Program-made: the position numbers and the translations under genes
Assembly (NCBI RefSeq): GCF_040049295.1
Contig: NZ_JBDZDQ010000004.1
Coordinates: forward strand, 347,570 to 411,569
Direction: 5' to 3'
Source: Sphingomonas sp. KR3-1
GTDB taxonomy: Bacteria > Pseudomonadota > Alphaproteobacteria > Sphingomonadales > Sphingomonadaceae
Length of the DNA: 64,000 bases
Part shown: piece after piece, positions 32,439 through 41,021 of the stretch
How the letters are laid out: each line of letters starts with the position of its first letter
Numbering within the stretch: the first letter of the stretch is position 1
The notes under the pieces: generated by a model
Databases searched by the model: none
Told to the model about the DNA's origin: nothing
Seen by the model: the letters and a program-made list of their open reading frames with translations, nothing else

Positions 32439-32890
32439 CGGAGCCGCGCGACCAGCGCCTCGGCCGCCGCGCTGACATCGTCCCAGGTCATGTCGAAGTC
32501 GCTATCCTCGCCATAATAGGGATCGGCGACCGAGCTGCCCTCGCGCCCCGGCACCAGGTCCATCAGCAGCCCGACCTGCGCCGTCGCATCCGCAGGCGCG
32601 ATCGCGCCCAGATCGGCGAGGTTCTGGCGGTCGAGCGCCAGCACATAGTCGAAGCGCCGGAAGTCCTCCGGCCGCACCTGTCGCGCGCGCAGCCCCGAAA
32701 TGTCCGCCCCGTGCCGCCGCGCCGCCGCCCGTGCGCGCGGATCGGGGGGATCGCCGGCGTGCCAGTTGCCCGTTCCGGCCGAGTCCACGACGACGTCCAC
32801 GCCTTCACGCGCGGCCGCCGCCCGCAGCGCGCCTTCGGCGAGCGGCGAACGGCAGATATTCCCCAGGCAGACGAACAGGACCGCGGGCAT
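32435..32890 (-). CDS. Low-molecular-weight protein-tyrosine phosphatase
   Basis: 151 residues. The P-loop is VLFVCLGNICRSPLAEGAL (C-x5-R-S), and the general acid Asp lies in SSVADPYYGEDSDF near the C-terminus. A small cytoplasmic phosphatase acting on phosphotyrosine proteins, or in some bacteria controlling exopolysaccharide synthesis kinases. No partner kinase is in the window. Two bases separate its start from the sodC stop, so the two are likely one transcript. Confidence 0.95.
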   Translation of the reverse strand: MPAVLFVCLGNICRSPLAEGALRAAAAREGVDVVVDSAGTGNWHAGDPPDPRARAAARRHGADISGLRARQVRPEDFRRFDYVLALDRQNLADLGAIAPADATAQVGLLMDLVPGREGSSVADPYYGEDSDFDMTWDDVSAAAEALVARLR

Positions 32891-32892
32891 GC

Positions 32893-33417
32893 TCACATCG
32901 CGTGGAACACGCCGCAGGCGATCCGCCCGCCCGAATTGCCCGAGGGGTCGGTCTTGTAGTCGTCGGCATTGGCATGGACGACCAGCGCCGCGCCGTCCTC
33001 GTCGAGCAGCCCGGCATAGGTGCCGCCGGGCAGCACGAAGATCGTCCGGTCGCGGCCATCCTCGCCCACCGAGAGGTTGGGCAGGTCGCCGGCATGCGGG
33101 CCCATCGGGTTGTCCTTGCCATGCTGGTGCGCGGTCGGGTTCCAGTGGCCGCCGGCGCTGGCGAAGTCGGGCCCCTCGCACTTGCCGACCGCGTGGACAT
33201 GCGTGCCGTGCACGCCCTTGGTCATGCCGTGGACCTCGACCATCACCCGGATCGCGCCGTCGACTTCCTCGGCGATCGCCTTGCCGACATCGGTGCCGTC
33301 GGCCATCTTGAGGTCGGCCTGGGCGCGGTAATGCCCCGCCATGTAGCGCGCATCCTTCTGGGGGCTCGCGCACCCCGCCACCGCCAACAGTCCAGCCGCC
33401 ACCAGCACAACGCGCAT
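32893..33417 (-). CDS. sodC: Cu/Zn superoxide dismutase, lipoprotein type
   Basis: 174 residues. The signal peptide ends in a lipobox (LLAVAGC), so the enzyme is probably membrane-anchored in the periplasm. Metal ligands appear in GTHVHAVGKCEGPDF, GGHWNPTAHQHG and HAGDLPNL, and in ALVVHANADDY. The active-site Arg region is GNSGGRIACGVF. It dismutates superoxide that reaches the periplasm. ATG at 33417 preferred because it starts the lipoprotein signal. The phosphatase gene follows directly. Confidence 0.95.
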   Translation of the reverse strand: MRVVLVAAGLLAVAGCASPQKDARYMAGHYRAQADLKMADGTDVGKAIAEEVDGAIRVMVEVHGMTKGVHGTHVHAVGKCEGPDFASAGGHWNPTAHQHGKDNPMGPHAGDLPNLSVGEDGRDRTIFVLPGGTYAGLLDEDGAALVVHANADDYKTDPSGNSGGRIACGVFHAM

Positions 33418-33481
33418 CGCCCACACTCCGGATAAATGTTCCCGTGACGTAATGGCTGTGCGGGCGGCCGGTTCCAAGGGG

Positions 33482-34540
33482 TCAGCGCAAACATTCTCCG
33501 TCGGCCTTGCCCGAGACGCTGCCCACCCCGAGGATGATCTTCGCGCGCCGCTCGAACGTCAGCGCCTGCCAGCGCCCCGAATTGCCCACCGCGGTGCGGC
33601 TCTTGAGGAAGGTCAGGTGGAGCAGCTCATATTGCTCCGGGTCGATCGCGCGCTTGTCGAGCATGCAGTGCCAGCGCTCGAGATTCCACGCCCAGTCGCG
33701 CTGCACTCCGTCCTGGTCGATCGTCCGCGACAGCGCGCCATACCATTGGAAGATCGCCGCCAGCCGGTCCCAGCGATCGCCCTCGGGCATCGCCGCCAGC
33801 TTCCTGCGCAGCCGCGCCAGGTCCTCGTCGAGCGGGAAGCCGCCCTGCTGCACCTTGGTGTCGACCGCCCAGCGCACCTTGCGCAGCGTGATCGGCTCGC
33901 CCGGGAACACGCGCAGCAAATCCTGCCGCACCGCCTCGAGCAGCACCAGATAGGTGTCGAGCTGCACCTGCAGCATCGTGTCGCTCTCGAACAGCGCGTT
34001 GAACTCGCCCCAGATCACCGGGTTGAGCTTTCCCGCCGCGTCGTGCGCCGCCAGGATCTTCTCGCGGCATTTCGGCTTCACCGGTACCGCCAGGCAGTCG
34101 CGCGAGAAGACGGTCTTGCCATAGGCCGGCATCAGCGCCTTGCGCTCGCGCCCGAAATGCCTCTTGCGGCCCTTCTTCCAGGCCTTGAGCAGCGGCTGCA
34201 GGCTGCCCGTGCCGAAATTCCACTGCGACATGCCGACCGAGACGAGCTGGCTGTCGAAATTGCCCACCGGATCGCCCCAGCAGCCCTGGGTCTCGGGAAC
34301 CGAGGTCTCGTGCATTTGCGCGAAGATCGCCGCCCGGTCGAGCCCGATCGCCCCCAGCCGCGCGGCGCTGTCGGCATCGATCACCAGGAAGGGCGCATCC
34401 CCGACTTCGCGGCAGGCGGGCCGCGGCGGCGGCACCGGCGCGGTCACGGGAGCCGGGACGACGGGCGAGGGCGGCACTTCCTGCGCCATCGCCGCCACCG
34501 GCGCGAGCAGCGCCACCACACCCAGCCAGATACTCCGCAT
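33482..34540 (-). CDS. Exported hypothetical protein, possibly a lysozyme-like fold
   Basis: 352 residues. A signal peptide (IWLGVVALLAPVAAMAQ) is followed by a proline-rich linker and a cysteine-containing domain. The segment SVPETQGCWGDPVGNFDSQL then SVGMSQWNFGTGSLQPLLKA resembles the active-site neighbourhood of secreted lysozyme- or chitosanase-like proteins, with Glu in PET as a candidate acid. The second half (LDTYLVLLEAVRQDLLRVFP, AIFQWYGALSRTIDQDGVQR) is helical. The resemblance is suggestive only. It could act on the cell wall in the periplasm. Upstream spacer shared with the 43-residue peptide gene is divergent. Confidence 0.7.
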   Translation of the reverse strand: MRSIWLGVVALLAPVAAMAQEVPPSPVVPAPVTAPVPPPRPACREVGDAPFLVIDADSAARLGAIGLDRAAIFAQMHETSVPETQGCWGDPVGNFDSQLVSVGMSQWNFGTGSLQPLLKAWKKGRKRHFGRERKALMPAYGKTVFSRDCLAVPVKPKCREKILAAHDAAGKLNPVIWGEFNALFESDTMLQVQLDTYLVLLEAVRQDLLRVFPGEPITLRKVRWAVDTKVQQGGFPLDEDLARLRRKLAAMPEGDRWDRLAAIFQWYGALSRTIDQDGVQRDWAWNLERWHCMLDKRAIDPEQYELLHLTFLKSRTAVGNSGRWQALTFERRAKIILGVGSVSGKADGECLR

Positions 34541-34745
34541 CGCCCACCCCTGTTTGCCAAGGGCGGGAGCCTAGGCAAGCCGGCGCCCGCCCGCAACGCA
34601 ACTCCCGAGCCGTTTCCTACGTTATCGTAACGCCGCCGCCTGCGGCCTTTTCCCTACGGAAAATGGCGCGGCGCGCCTGCGGGTTGTGGCCGATGGCAAG
34701 GGCGCCGGAAGACGCCCAGCATCGGCGAGAAGAGGAGTCGCCGCA

Positions 34746-34877
34746 ATGCCCGTCAAATTGTCCCCGGTCGCCTATGCGATCATCGCCGCGCTGCTGCTGT
34801 CGGCGCCGATCCTGACGATGCAGACGCATCACGACGCCGCGCCCGAGCGGATCGCGATGGTCGCCATCCACGACTAG
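34746..34877 (+). CDS. Small single-pass membrane peptide
   Basis: 43 residues. MPVKLSPVAYAIIAALLLSA is a hydrophobic segment that may be a membrane anchor, followed by a short tail LTMQTHHDAAPERIAMVAIH. GAGGAG lies eight bases before the ATG, much better than chance, and the frame has the strand-typical codon bias. No family recognised. Two small palindromes (CGTTATCGTAACG at about 34620 and TTTTCCCTACGGAAAA) lie in the upstream region. Confidence 0.65.
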   Translation: MPVKLSPVAYAIIAALLLSAPILTMQTHHDAAPERIAMVAIHD

Positions 34878-34902
34878 CGCCGCCAGGCGCAAGCGCGCCG
34901 CC

Positions 34903-35280
34903 TCAGCCGAACAGGCTGATATGCCCGCGCCGCCCCCAGAAGCAGCCCCGCCGGCGCGCCCGGCGTGCGGCAGGAATCGCCTGCTCGACTTCCCATAGCC
35001 CCCGCGCCTCCGCGTCGAGCGCCGCGAGCAACGGCGCCTCGTTCAGCCCGAGCAGCCGCGCATAGCTGCGCAGCGCGCCGGCGGCATAGACGTGCGCGCG
35101 GAACGCCGCGAACTCGCCCGCCTCGATCGCTTCGACGCGCCGGCGCGGCAGCCGCGTCGCCACGCTCACCGCGGCGAGATCGAGCCCCAGCGCCTCGCGC
35201 CGCAGCCTGAGCCGCTTTCCAATAGCGGAGTCTTGCGCCGCGCGCGGCGGCGGCGTTAACCATGGACCTGGACCTTGCAT
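34903..35280 (-). CDS. RodZ-like helix-turn-helix protein, soluble
   Basis: 125 residues. The segment SAIGKRLRLRREALGLDLAA then VSVATRLPRRRVEAIEAGEF and VYAAGALRSYARLLGL is the RodZ/YmfM-type HTH_25 domain. The usual transmembrane helix and periplasmic domain are absent. The C-terminus is short and basic (PAARRARRRGCFWGRR). It could be a truncated paralogue acting as a regulator. Start uncertain: ATG at 35280, with another in-frame ATG at 35301. Confidence 0.7.
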   Translation of the reverse strand: MQGPGPWLTPPPRAAQDSAIGKRLRLRREALGLDLAAVSVATRLPRRRVEAIEAGEFAAFRAHVYAAGALRSYARLLGLNEAPLLAALDAEARGLWEVEQAIPAARRARRRGCFWGRRGHISLFG

Positions 35281-35395
35281 TCGCCCGGCGCTCCCGCGCA
35301 TCGCGGCGCGCGGCAAGCCGCGGCCTACCCGTTCCGGCGGTCCATGCTGCAAATCGCGCCAAGGCCTTGCATTCCTGCCGTTCCTGCTACTCAAA

Positions 35396-36385
35396 ATGAC
35401 GAATAACCGGACGTTAAGGCTATCCGCCGGCGTCGCGGCCCGCGAGTATCGGACGCAAGCAATGCCAACCCATTTGCCCCTCGATCCTCCCCCGATCCGC
35501 TTGATGACGCGGCTGCTTGCGGAGTTGCAGACCACGATCCTCTCCCAGGCGATCCGGCTGTTCGAGGACGATATCGATCGCATCACCATCTTCGCGCTGA
35601 TCATGCGCGACACCTATGGCTTCGATCCCGCCGACCAGCGCCCGCCGCACAGCATCTCCGCCCATTCGCTCGCGATGTCGCTATCGCGCCCCTACGAGAC
35701 GGTGCGCCGCCACGTGAACGCACTGGTCGATGCGGGCTGGTGCACGCGCGGTCCGGACGGCGTCCGCGCCAGCCCCGCCGAGCTCGAATCGCCCGAAGTC
35801 GTCGCCTTCCTCACGCTGATGCACGATGCCGCGGTGCGCTTCGTCGCCGATCTTGCGCATTGCGGCGTGCCGATGCCGGAAGTCGGCGCGGCGCGGCCCT
35901 ATCATCATGCCGCGGGCGTGCAGGCCGCGATCGACATGATGCTCGCGGTGATCGACAGCAATCGGCGCACGCATGGCGACTGGCTCGAGCTCGTCGTCTT
36001 CTCGACCATCTATTGCGCCAATTCGCGGCTGATCAGCGCCGATCGCGGACTCGCCCGCCGCTATGCCGACGGCCGCGCGACGCCGCCGTCCGATCTCTGC
36101 CCGCCGGTGCGCACCAGCGCGGTGGCGCGCGCGCTCGGTCTGCCCGAGGCGACGGTGCGCCGCCGCGTCGCCAGCCTGTGCGCGGACGGCCGGGTCGAGC
36201 GGCTCGGCAAGAAGCTGATGGTCTCCGAGACCTGGCTCAATCGCCCCGAATCGGTGGCGACCAGCACGCAGAGCTTCGCGATCGTCCGGCTGCTGCTGGC
36301 CCGATTGGGCGCCAATGGCTTCCCGCTCGAGGACCCGTCGCGGGCCTATCTGGCGAGTCGTCCGGCGATTCCGGCCTTCGACTAG
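35396..36385 (+). CDS. Transcriptional regulator-like protein with two winged-helix segments
   Basis: 329 residues, no membrane segment. Two helix-turn-helix-like stretches are visible: SAHSLAMSLSRPYETVRRHV and RTSAVARALGLPEATVRRRV. The second is followed by ASLCADGRVERLGKKLMVSE, a typical wing. Middle region (VGAARPYHHAAGVQAAIDMM) is helical. The family is not recognised. The two halves may be an internal duplication that forms a pseudo-dimer. ATG at 35396 is used, and an in-frame ATG at 35462 also starts a plausible protein. Divergent from the HTH protein at 34903. Confidence 0.75.
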   Translation: MTNNRTLRLSAGVAAREYRTQAMPTHLPLDPPPIRLMTRLLAELQTTILSQAIRLFEDDIDRITIFALIMRDTYGFDPADQRPPHSISAHSLAMSLSRPYETVRRHVNALVDAGWCTRGPDGVRASPAELESPEVVAFLTLMHDAAVRFVADLAHCGVPMPEVGAARPYHHAAGVQAAIDMMLAVIDSNRRTHGDWLELVVFSTIYCANSRLISADRGLARRYADGRATPPSDLCPPVRTSAVARALGLPEATVRRRVASLCADGRVERLGKKLMVSETWLNRPESVATSTQSFAIVRLLLARLGANGFPLEDPSRAYLASRPAIPAFD

Positions 36386-36722
36386 GGCATCTTCGTCAAA
36401 ATGGGCAGCGGGCCGCTTGAGCCCGCCCCTTCCCGCCGCCTAGCGGCGGGGGCAATCGGCGACATGGCGGCTTGACGCCGCCGCCAGCCGCACGGCCCAC
36501 TCGCATGCAGCGCGGTGGGTCAGGCAGATCGCCGGCTCCCTCCGGCGGTCACCATCGGTGGGCGCGGGCTCCCAGCCCGCGCCCTATCCGGGATCCGCGA
36601 TCCAGCGTCGAAATCGCCACCGCCGCGCCTCGGGTCACGACTTGTCGCGCCCAGCGAAAAGCCCCTCCCCGAGCATGCTCGAAGAGGGGCCTTTCAGGTC
36701 ACAGGTCAGGCAGGCACCCGGC
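36386..36722. other. Gene-free spacer with hairpins
   Basis: 337 bases between convergent genes. It holds an 11-base perfect stem (GGGCGCGGGCT at 36560-36570 with 36574-36584, 3-base loop) and the terminator of the pectinesterase gene. No convincing ORF. Confidence 0.6.
36655..36690 (-). terminator. Intrinsic terminator of the pectinesterase gene
   Basis: On the minus strand GCCCCTC and GAGGGGC enclose a CGAGCATGCTCG palindrome, followed by TTTTCGCTGGG. It lies about 30 bases after the stop. Confidence 0.75.
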
Positions 36723-38447
36723 TCAAGGCGCCGGGTTCCAGCCGACCGCACCGTTCCACTGCGCGAACACCTTGGCGCGGGTGTTGATCCCCGAAAGGTC
36801 CGCGGTGCTGCTGCCATAGGTGGTGTTGCGCCCGGTCATCGACAGCGCCGTGCCCGTCGCGGTCAGCGAGCCGCTCTCGCGCCAGCCTTCGCTGTTGCTC
36901 GGCAGCAGGTTCGGGATCGGGGTGATCCACCAGCCCGCCGTCGCGACATGCCCGCCCATCTTCACGCCGACATAGGCGACATTGTCGCAATATTGCGTGG
37001 CGTTGCTCGCCGATCCGCCGCCGAGCACCAGCATCGTCTGGCAATAGCCGCCCGCCTGGTAGACGCCGCCCGAGCGCGCCAGATAGGTCGATCCCGCCGG
37101 CACCGTCGCCTCGGAGGTCAGCGACCCGCCGAGCACGACGAAGCCCGGATAGCCCTTGGCCGAGCGGGCCTGGAAGATGTACCCGCCCGAGGTCGGCGCC
37201 GACGGGTCGAACACCGTGCGCAGCTCCGAATTCTCGATCGCCATCGCATAGGGATAGCCCCAGATGAAGTCGACATCGCCGGCGATCAGGCTGTTGTAGA
37301 TCCACACCCAGCCCTTCATCTGCAGCGTGTCCTGCGTGCCGATGAAGTTCATGTCGGTGCCGATGAAGCGCGATCCGTTGATGTTCGCCGAGTTGTAGTA
37401 GATCACCTCGGCCTGGCTGTTCTGGTTCGCGTCCTTCACATGCGTGTTCTGCATCGTGAAGTTGCTGAACTTGAGCAGGTCGCCGCCCTCGATCAGCAGC
37501 ACCGCGCGGCCGCCGCCCAGCGACAGCCGGTTGCCCAGCGCCGAGGCGCCGCCGATATTGGTCAGCGTCGTGTTCGGCGTCGCGCGGCTGCCGCCCACGC
37601 CCGGGTTGAACGCTTCCCAGTTGTTGTTCTGCACCACCGTGCCCGCGCGGCTCTCGCCGGTGATCGTCAGGTTGTTGACGTTGCGCAGGAACAGCTGCTC
37701 GTCATAGGTGCCGTTCTTGATCGTGATCGTCTTGGCCGCCGCGTTCGCCGCGGTGCCGCAGCCGCTGCAGCCCACCGTCATCATGTAGTTGAGCGCGCCC
37801 TGCACGGTGCGGAAGTCCGCTGCGCCGTCGTCGTCCACCGTCACCGCGGTGGTCGAGGTCGGGGCCGACTTGGTCTTGAACGTCCAGCCCGTCGTCCCGC
37901 TCACGCCCGGGAAGGTCGCCTGGCCGGCGATGCCGCCGTTGAACACCGACTTGTCGATCTGGACGTAGTAGGACGTGTCATAGGCCAGCACGCCGTCGTG
38001 CAGCTTGATCGTCGCCACCTTGCCGTTGATCTTGATCGGCCGGTAATAGGTGAAGCGATACTGGGTCAGGCTCGCAATGCCGTTGCCGATCTTGTCGATC
38101 TCGGTGTTGGCATTGCCCAGCGCGACCTGCGTCTCGGCGCCCGCGACGACCGCGTCCGACGAGGTGTTGACGGTGTCGACCAGCGTGCCGTCGCTCTTGT
38201 AGACGCGGATCGATCCGGTGCCCGTCGCCACCGGCGTCGTGTCGAAGGTGAGCTTGAGCAGCGTGTCCCTGTACGCCGCGGTGTCGCCGGTCGCGGGCGA
38301 GAGCCCTGCGGTGATCGGTCCGGGGGTCGCCGCGGAACTCGGTGTCGGGCTCGGCGTCGAGACCGATCCGCTGTCGCTCCCGTTGCATCCCGCCAATGCC
38401 ATTGCCATGCCCAGCATCACGCCAGGCGTCACCGCTCGCAGCTTCAT
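36723..38447 (-). CDS. Pectinesterase (carbohydrate esterase family 8), lipoprotein
   Basis: 574 residues. A lipoprotein signal (MLGMAMALAGCNGSD) leads into a Ser/Thr/Pro linker, then a Big_5-like Ig domain (about 45-185). The right-handed parallel beta-helix follows from AVTVDDDGAADFRTVQGALNY. Catalytic blocks: NFIGTQDTLQMKG (transition-state Gln and acid Asp) and AGDVDFIWGYP (nucleophile Asp). It removes methyl esters from pectin, on the cell surface or in the periplasm. An operator-like palindrome lies 60-75 bases upstream. No pectate lyase or transporter is adjacent. Confidence 0.92.
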   Translation of the reverse strand: MKLRAVTPGVMLGMAMALAGCNGSDSGSVSTPSPTPSSAATPGPITAGLSPATGDTAAYRDTLLKLTFDTTPVATGTGSIRVYKSDGTLVDTVNTSSDAVVAGAETQVALGNANTEIDKIGNGIASLTQYRFTYYRPIKINGKVATIKLHDGVLAYDTSYYVQIDKSVFNGGIAGQATFPGVSGTTGWTFKTKSAPTSTTAVTVDDDGAADFRTVQGALNYMMTVGCSGCGTAANAAAKTITIKNGTYDEQLFLRNVNNLTITGESRAGTVVQNNNWEAFNPGVGGSRATPNTTLTNIGGASALGNRLSLGGGRAVLLIEGGDLLKFSNFTMQNTHVKDANQNSQAEVIYYNSANINGSRFIGTDMNFIGTQDTLQMKGWVWIYNSLIAGDVDFIWGYPYAMAIENSELRTVFDPSAPTSGGYIFQARSAKGYPGFVVLGGSLTSEATVPAGSTYLARSGGVYQAGGYCQTMLVLGGGSASNATQYCDNVAYVGVKMGGHVATAGWWITPIPNLLPSNSEGWRESGSLTATGTALSMTGRNTTYGSSTADLSGINTRAKVFAQWNGAVGWNPAP

Positions 38448-38506
38448 TATGCCTCTCCCCTAAGGATGGCCGGAGTTCGCTCCGGTCCATTTTCCGGGAA
38501 ACATCT

Positions 38507-38520
38507 TGATACCGGTGTCA
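38507..38520. promoter_or_regulatory. LacI/GntR-type operator candidate TGATACCGGTGTCA
   Basis: A near-perfect palindrome (one mismatched pair) with central ACCGGT, positioned 60-73 bases before the pectinesterase start. It resembles LacI-family operators of pectin or uronate genes and differs from the AACCGGTT sites of the first cluster. Confidence 0.55.
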
Positions 38521-38692
38521 GCCACAGTCAAGGCGAAGATGCAGCGCGCATTGCCCGGCTAACCCACAGCAATACTGGGGAGAAAGCGGCATCTCCGCCG
38601 TGCGCCGCCCCCGTTTCGGGACAAATACCGCCCGGAAATGCCATGCCACCGGTGACATTTCGGCGCGATTCCCCTGCGAATCGCGGCCGCGC

Positions 38693-40780
38693 TCAGATCC
38701 CGTCGCGGAAATGTCCCGCCGGACGCGTCGGGCGCGGCACGCTCTCGTCGGTGCTGCGGCACAGCCGCTCGGGCCCGGCCAGGCAGATCTGGCAGCCGCG
38801 GCTCGCCGCCACCCCGTTCGAGAGCTGGGCGAACAGCCGCAGCGCCTCGGGGCTCTTCACCGCGTCGCTCACGCTCGCATAGTCGCTCAGCGCGCCGAAG
38901 GTGGCGGTGCTGTTGAGGTCCATGCAGCAGATGCCGAGCTTGCCGGTCGCGAAGATCGCCAGCGAGTTCATCGTGGTAAAGCCGCATTTCTCGGTATCGT
39001 TCACCACCCGGCGCTCGACCTGCCAGCGCGGATCATATTCGAGCAGCAGATTGGCGTAGCTGCCTAGCGGCCGGCCGGACATGAACGCGGTCTGCGTCGC
39101 GCCCTTGACGTCGATCCAGCTGAGCAGCGGCAGCCGCACGCTGTCTTCGTGGTTGGCGTCGGCATAGCCGCTGGCGATGCGCTCGGCGCTGTTGACGTGC
39201 GCCTGCGCGCGCGCCTCGACCGGGGCATTGGCGGCGAGCTCGGCGGCGATCGCCTCCCATTTGCGGACATGCGCCAGCATCCGCTCGGGCGAATCGGGGA
39301 AGGCCGAGTGCGTCTGCGGATCGACATTGCGGTCGGACAGCTTGTTCGACACCATCTGGTACATCCGCACGTCCGACGGCGCGCGCTCGGCCACCATCTG
39401 CCGCAGCAGCCCGGTCACCCGCGCCACCAGCGTGTCATAGTCGCCGATCTTGCCGCTGCGGGTCAGCTCGTACGATTCCTGGCTGTCATTGTGCAGCGAG
39501 ACCGCGAAGCCGGTCGGATAGTTGTTCGAGAGCTGCTTCAGCTTCTTCTCGACCAGCGTCATGCCGTGCGTGGTGAAGAACACCGGGAACGGCACCTCTC
39601 GCTCGCGCAGATAGGCGAGGATCTCGGCGATGTTCGGGTGGAGCAGCGGCTCGCCATAGGCGTTGAGCTGCATCGATCCGACCACGCAATTCTCGGCCAG
39701 GTCGTCGATGATCGCCTTGATCTGCTCGAGCGGCAGCCAGGTGCGCGCATCCTCGCGGAACATGTCGGGGCAGAAGGTGCACTTCTGGTTGCAATGGTTG
39801 GTGATCTCGAGCCAGACGATCTCGAGATAGGGCTTGCCGCCGCGCATCGGATAGGGGCGCTGCGCGGGATTGGCGGCGCGCAGCTGCTGCGCGATCTCGG
39901 CCGCTTCGGCTTCGTCGAGGAACGCGAACGTCCCGTCCGCCAGCGCCGCGGTCATCCGCGCGATCGCGGCATCGACGATCTTCGGCACCATCGCCAGCGC
40001 CCAGCGCGTGCGCGGGCGCTCGAACAGCTTGAACTCGCCGCGGATCTTCAGCACCGCCGCGAGCAGCGCCAGCTCCTCCGCCAGGTCCAGCTTGTCGCGC
40101 TCGCCGATCGGCAGCGTCAGCGCGACGCACAGTGCGTCGAGCGCCTGCACGCCCTTGCCGGCCCCGGCGAGCAGGCGCACGCGGGCGCGGTGCGCCTCGA
40201 CGTCCAGCTCGGCGCGCGCGATCGCGGCATCGGCCGCCGCCAGCGTCGCGGCGTGCGGCACGGCGCTTCCCCAGAACGGCGCGAGGTCGCTCGGGCAGCC
40301 CGCCCAGCGGCAGCGCGCGATCCAGGCGGCATGATGGACCGCGGGCGGCTGGCTGAGGTCGCGCATCACTTCGGCCAGCAGCACTGCCGCCTGCTCGTGC
40401 GCGCCCGCGGCCGACAGCATGCCGACCAGGCACAGGATCGAGCGCGGGGTCAGCAGCATCGTGTCGGGCTTGCCGCCGGCGAACAGCGCGTGGAGCATTC
40501 GGTCGTACATTGCTGCGGCATGGTCCGCCGGCATCGCCGCCAGCGCGGCATAGGCCGCGGGGCTGAACGCATCCTCGCTGAACGCCGCGATCAGCGCGGC
40601 GATCACCTGGTCGTGGAGCTGCGCGAGCAGCGCGCCGCCATCGTCGAAGTCGAGCTCGGCAGCGGCCGCCAGCGCCGCCGGCGCCGCGGCGATGCCCTCG
40701 CCCAGCCAGTCGGTGGCGAGCGCCAGGAACAGCGCCTCGTCCTGCTGTTCGCCAAGGGGAGAAAACCGGCTCTGATACAT
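38693..40780 (-). CDS. Radical SAM protein with SPASM-like C-terminus and large helical N-terminal domain
   Basis: 695 residues. The Fe-S motif CNQKCTFC binds through Cys330, Cys334 and Cys337. SAM-binding features follow (MQLNAYGEPLLHPNIAEILA, VFFTTHGMTL, GFAVSLHNDSQESYELTR). The C-terminal region contains GICCMDLNSTATFGALSD and RGCQICLAGPERLC, compatible with auxiliary Fe-S clusters of SPASM proteins. Residues 1-310 form an Ala-rich helical domain, perhaps TPR-like. Known relatives modify peptides or polysaccharide/lipid precursors. No precursor peptide is visible nearby. ATG follows AGGAG. Function unknown. Confidence 0.9.
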   Translation of the reverse strand: MYQSRFSPLGEQQDEALFLALATDWLGEGIAAAPAALAAAAELDFDDGGALLAQLHDQVIAALIAAFSEDAFSPAAYAALAAMPADHAAAMYDRMLHALFAGGKPDTMLLTPRSILCLVGMLSAAGAHEQAAVLLAEVMRDLSQPPAVHHAAWIARCRWAGCPSDLAPFWGSAVPHAATLAAADAAIARAELDVEAHRARVRLLAGAGKGVQALDALCVALTLPIGERDKLDLAEELALLAAVLKIRGEFKLFERPRTRWALAMVPKIVDAAIARMTAALADGTFAFLDEAEAAEIAQQLRAANPAQRPYPMRGGKPYLEIVWLEITNHCNQKCTFCPDMFREDARTWLPLEQIKAIIDDLAENCVVGSMQLNAYGEPLLHPNIAEILAYLREREVPFPVFFTTHGMTLVEKKLKQLSNNYPTGFAVSLHNDSQESYELTRSGKIGDYDTLVARVTGLLRQMVAERAPSDVRMYQMVSNKLSDRNVDPQTHSAFPDSPERMLAHVRKWEAIAAELAANAPVEARAQAHVNSAERIASGYADANHEDSVRLPLLSWIDVKGATQTAFMSGRPLGSYANLLLEYDPRWQVERRVVNDTEKCGFTTMNSLAIFATGKLGICCMDLNSTATFGALSDYASVSDAVKSPEALRLFAQLSNGVAASRGCQICLAGPERLCRSTDESVPRPTRPAGHFRDGI

Positions 40781-41021
40781 TCGCAGCTCCTGGAAACGCC
40801 GATGCGGCGCCCGCGCAGACCGGCGCGGCTTTCCCCTTTTATAGAAAGCCCGCGCGCCGCCCGGGCCACGCGCGCCAGGATTTGGCGGCGGCGGCGCGGG
40901 CGTTCGTCGCACATTCGATATTTCAAGTGGCTCCAGGAACTCGATTTATGCCAGATCGTTACGCAGCGAACGCTGGTCCCCGGGCCCGCAGGGCGCCGCC
41001 AGATGGACGATGTGAGACAGC

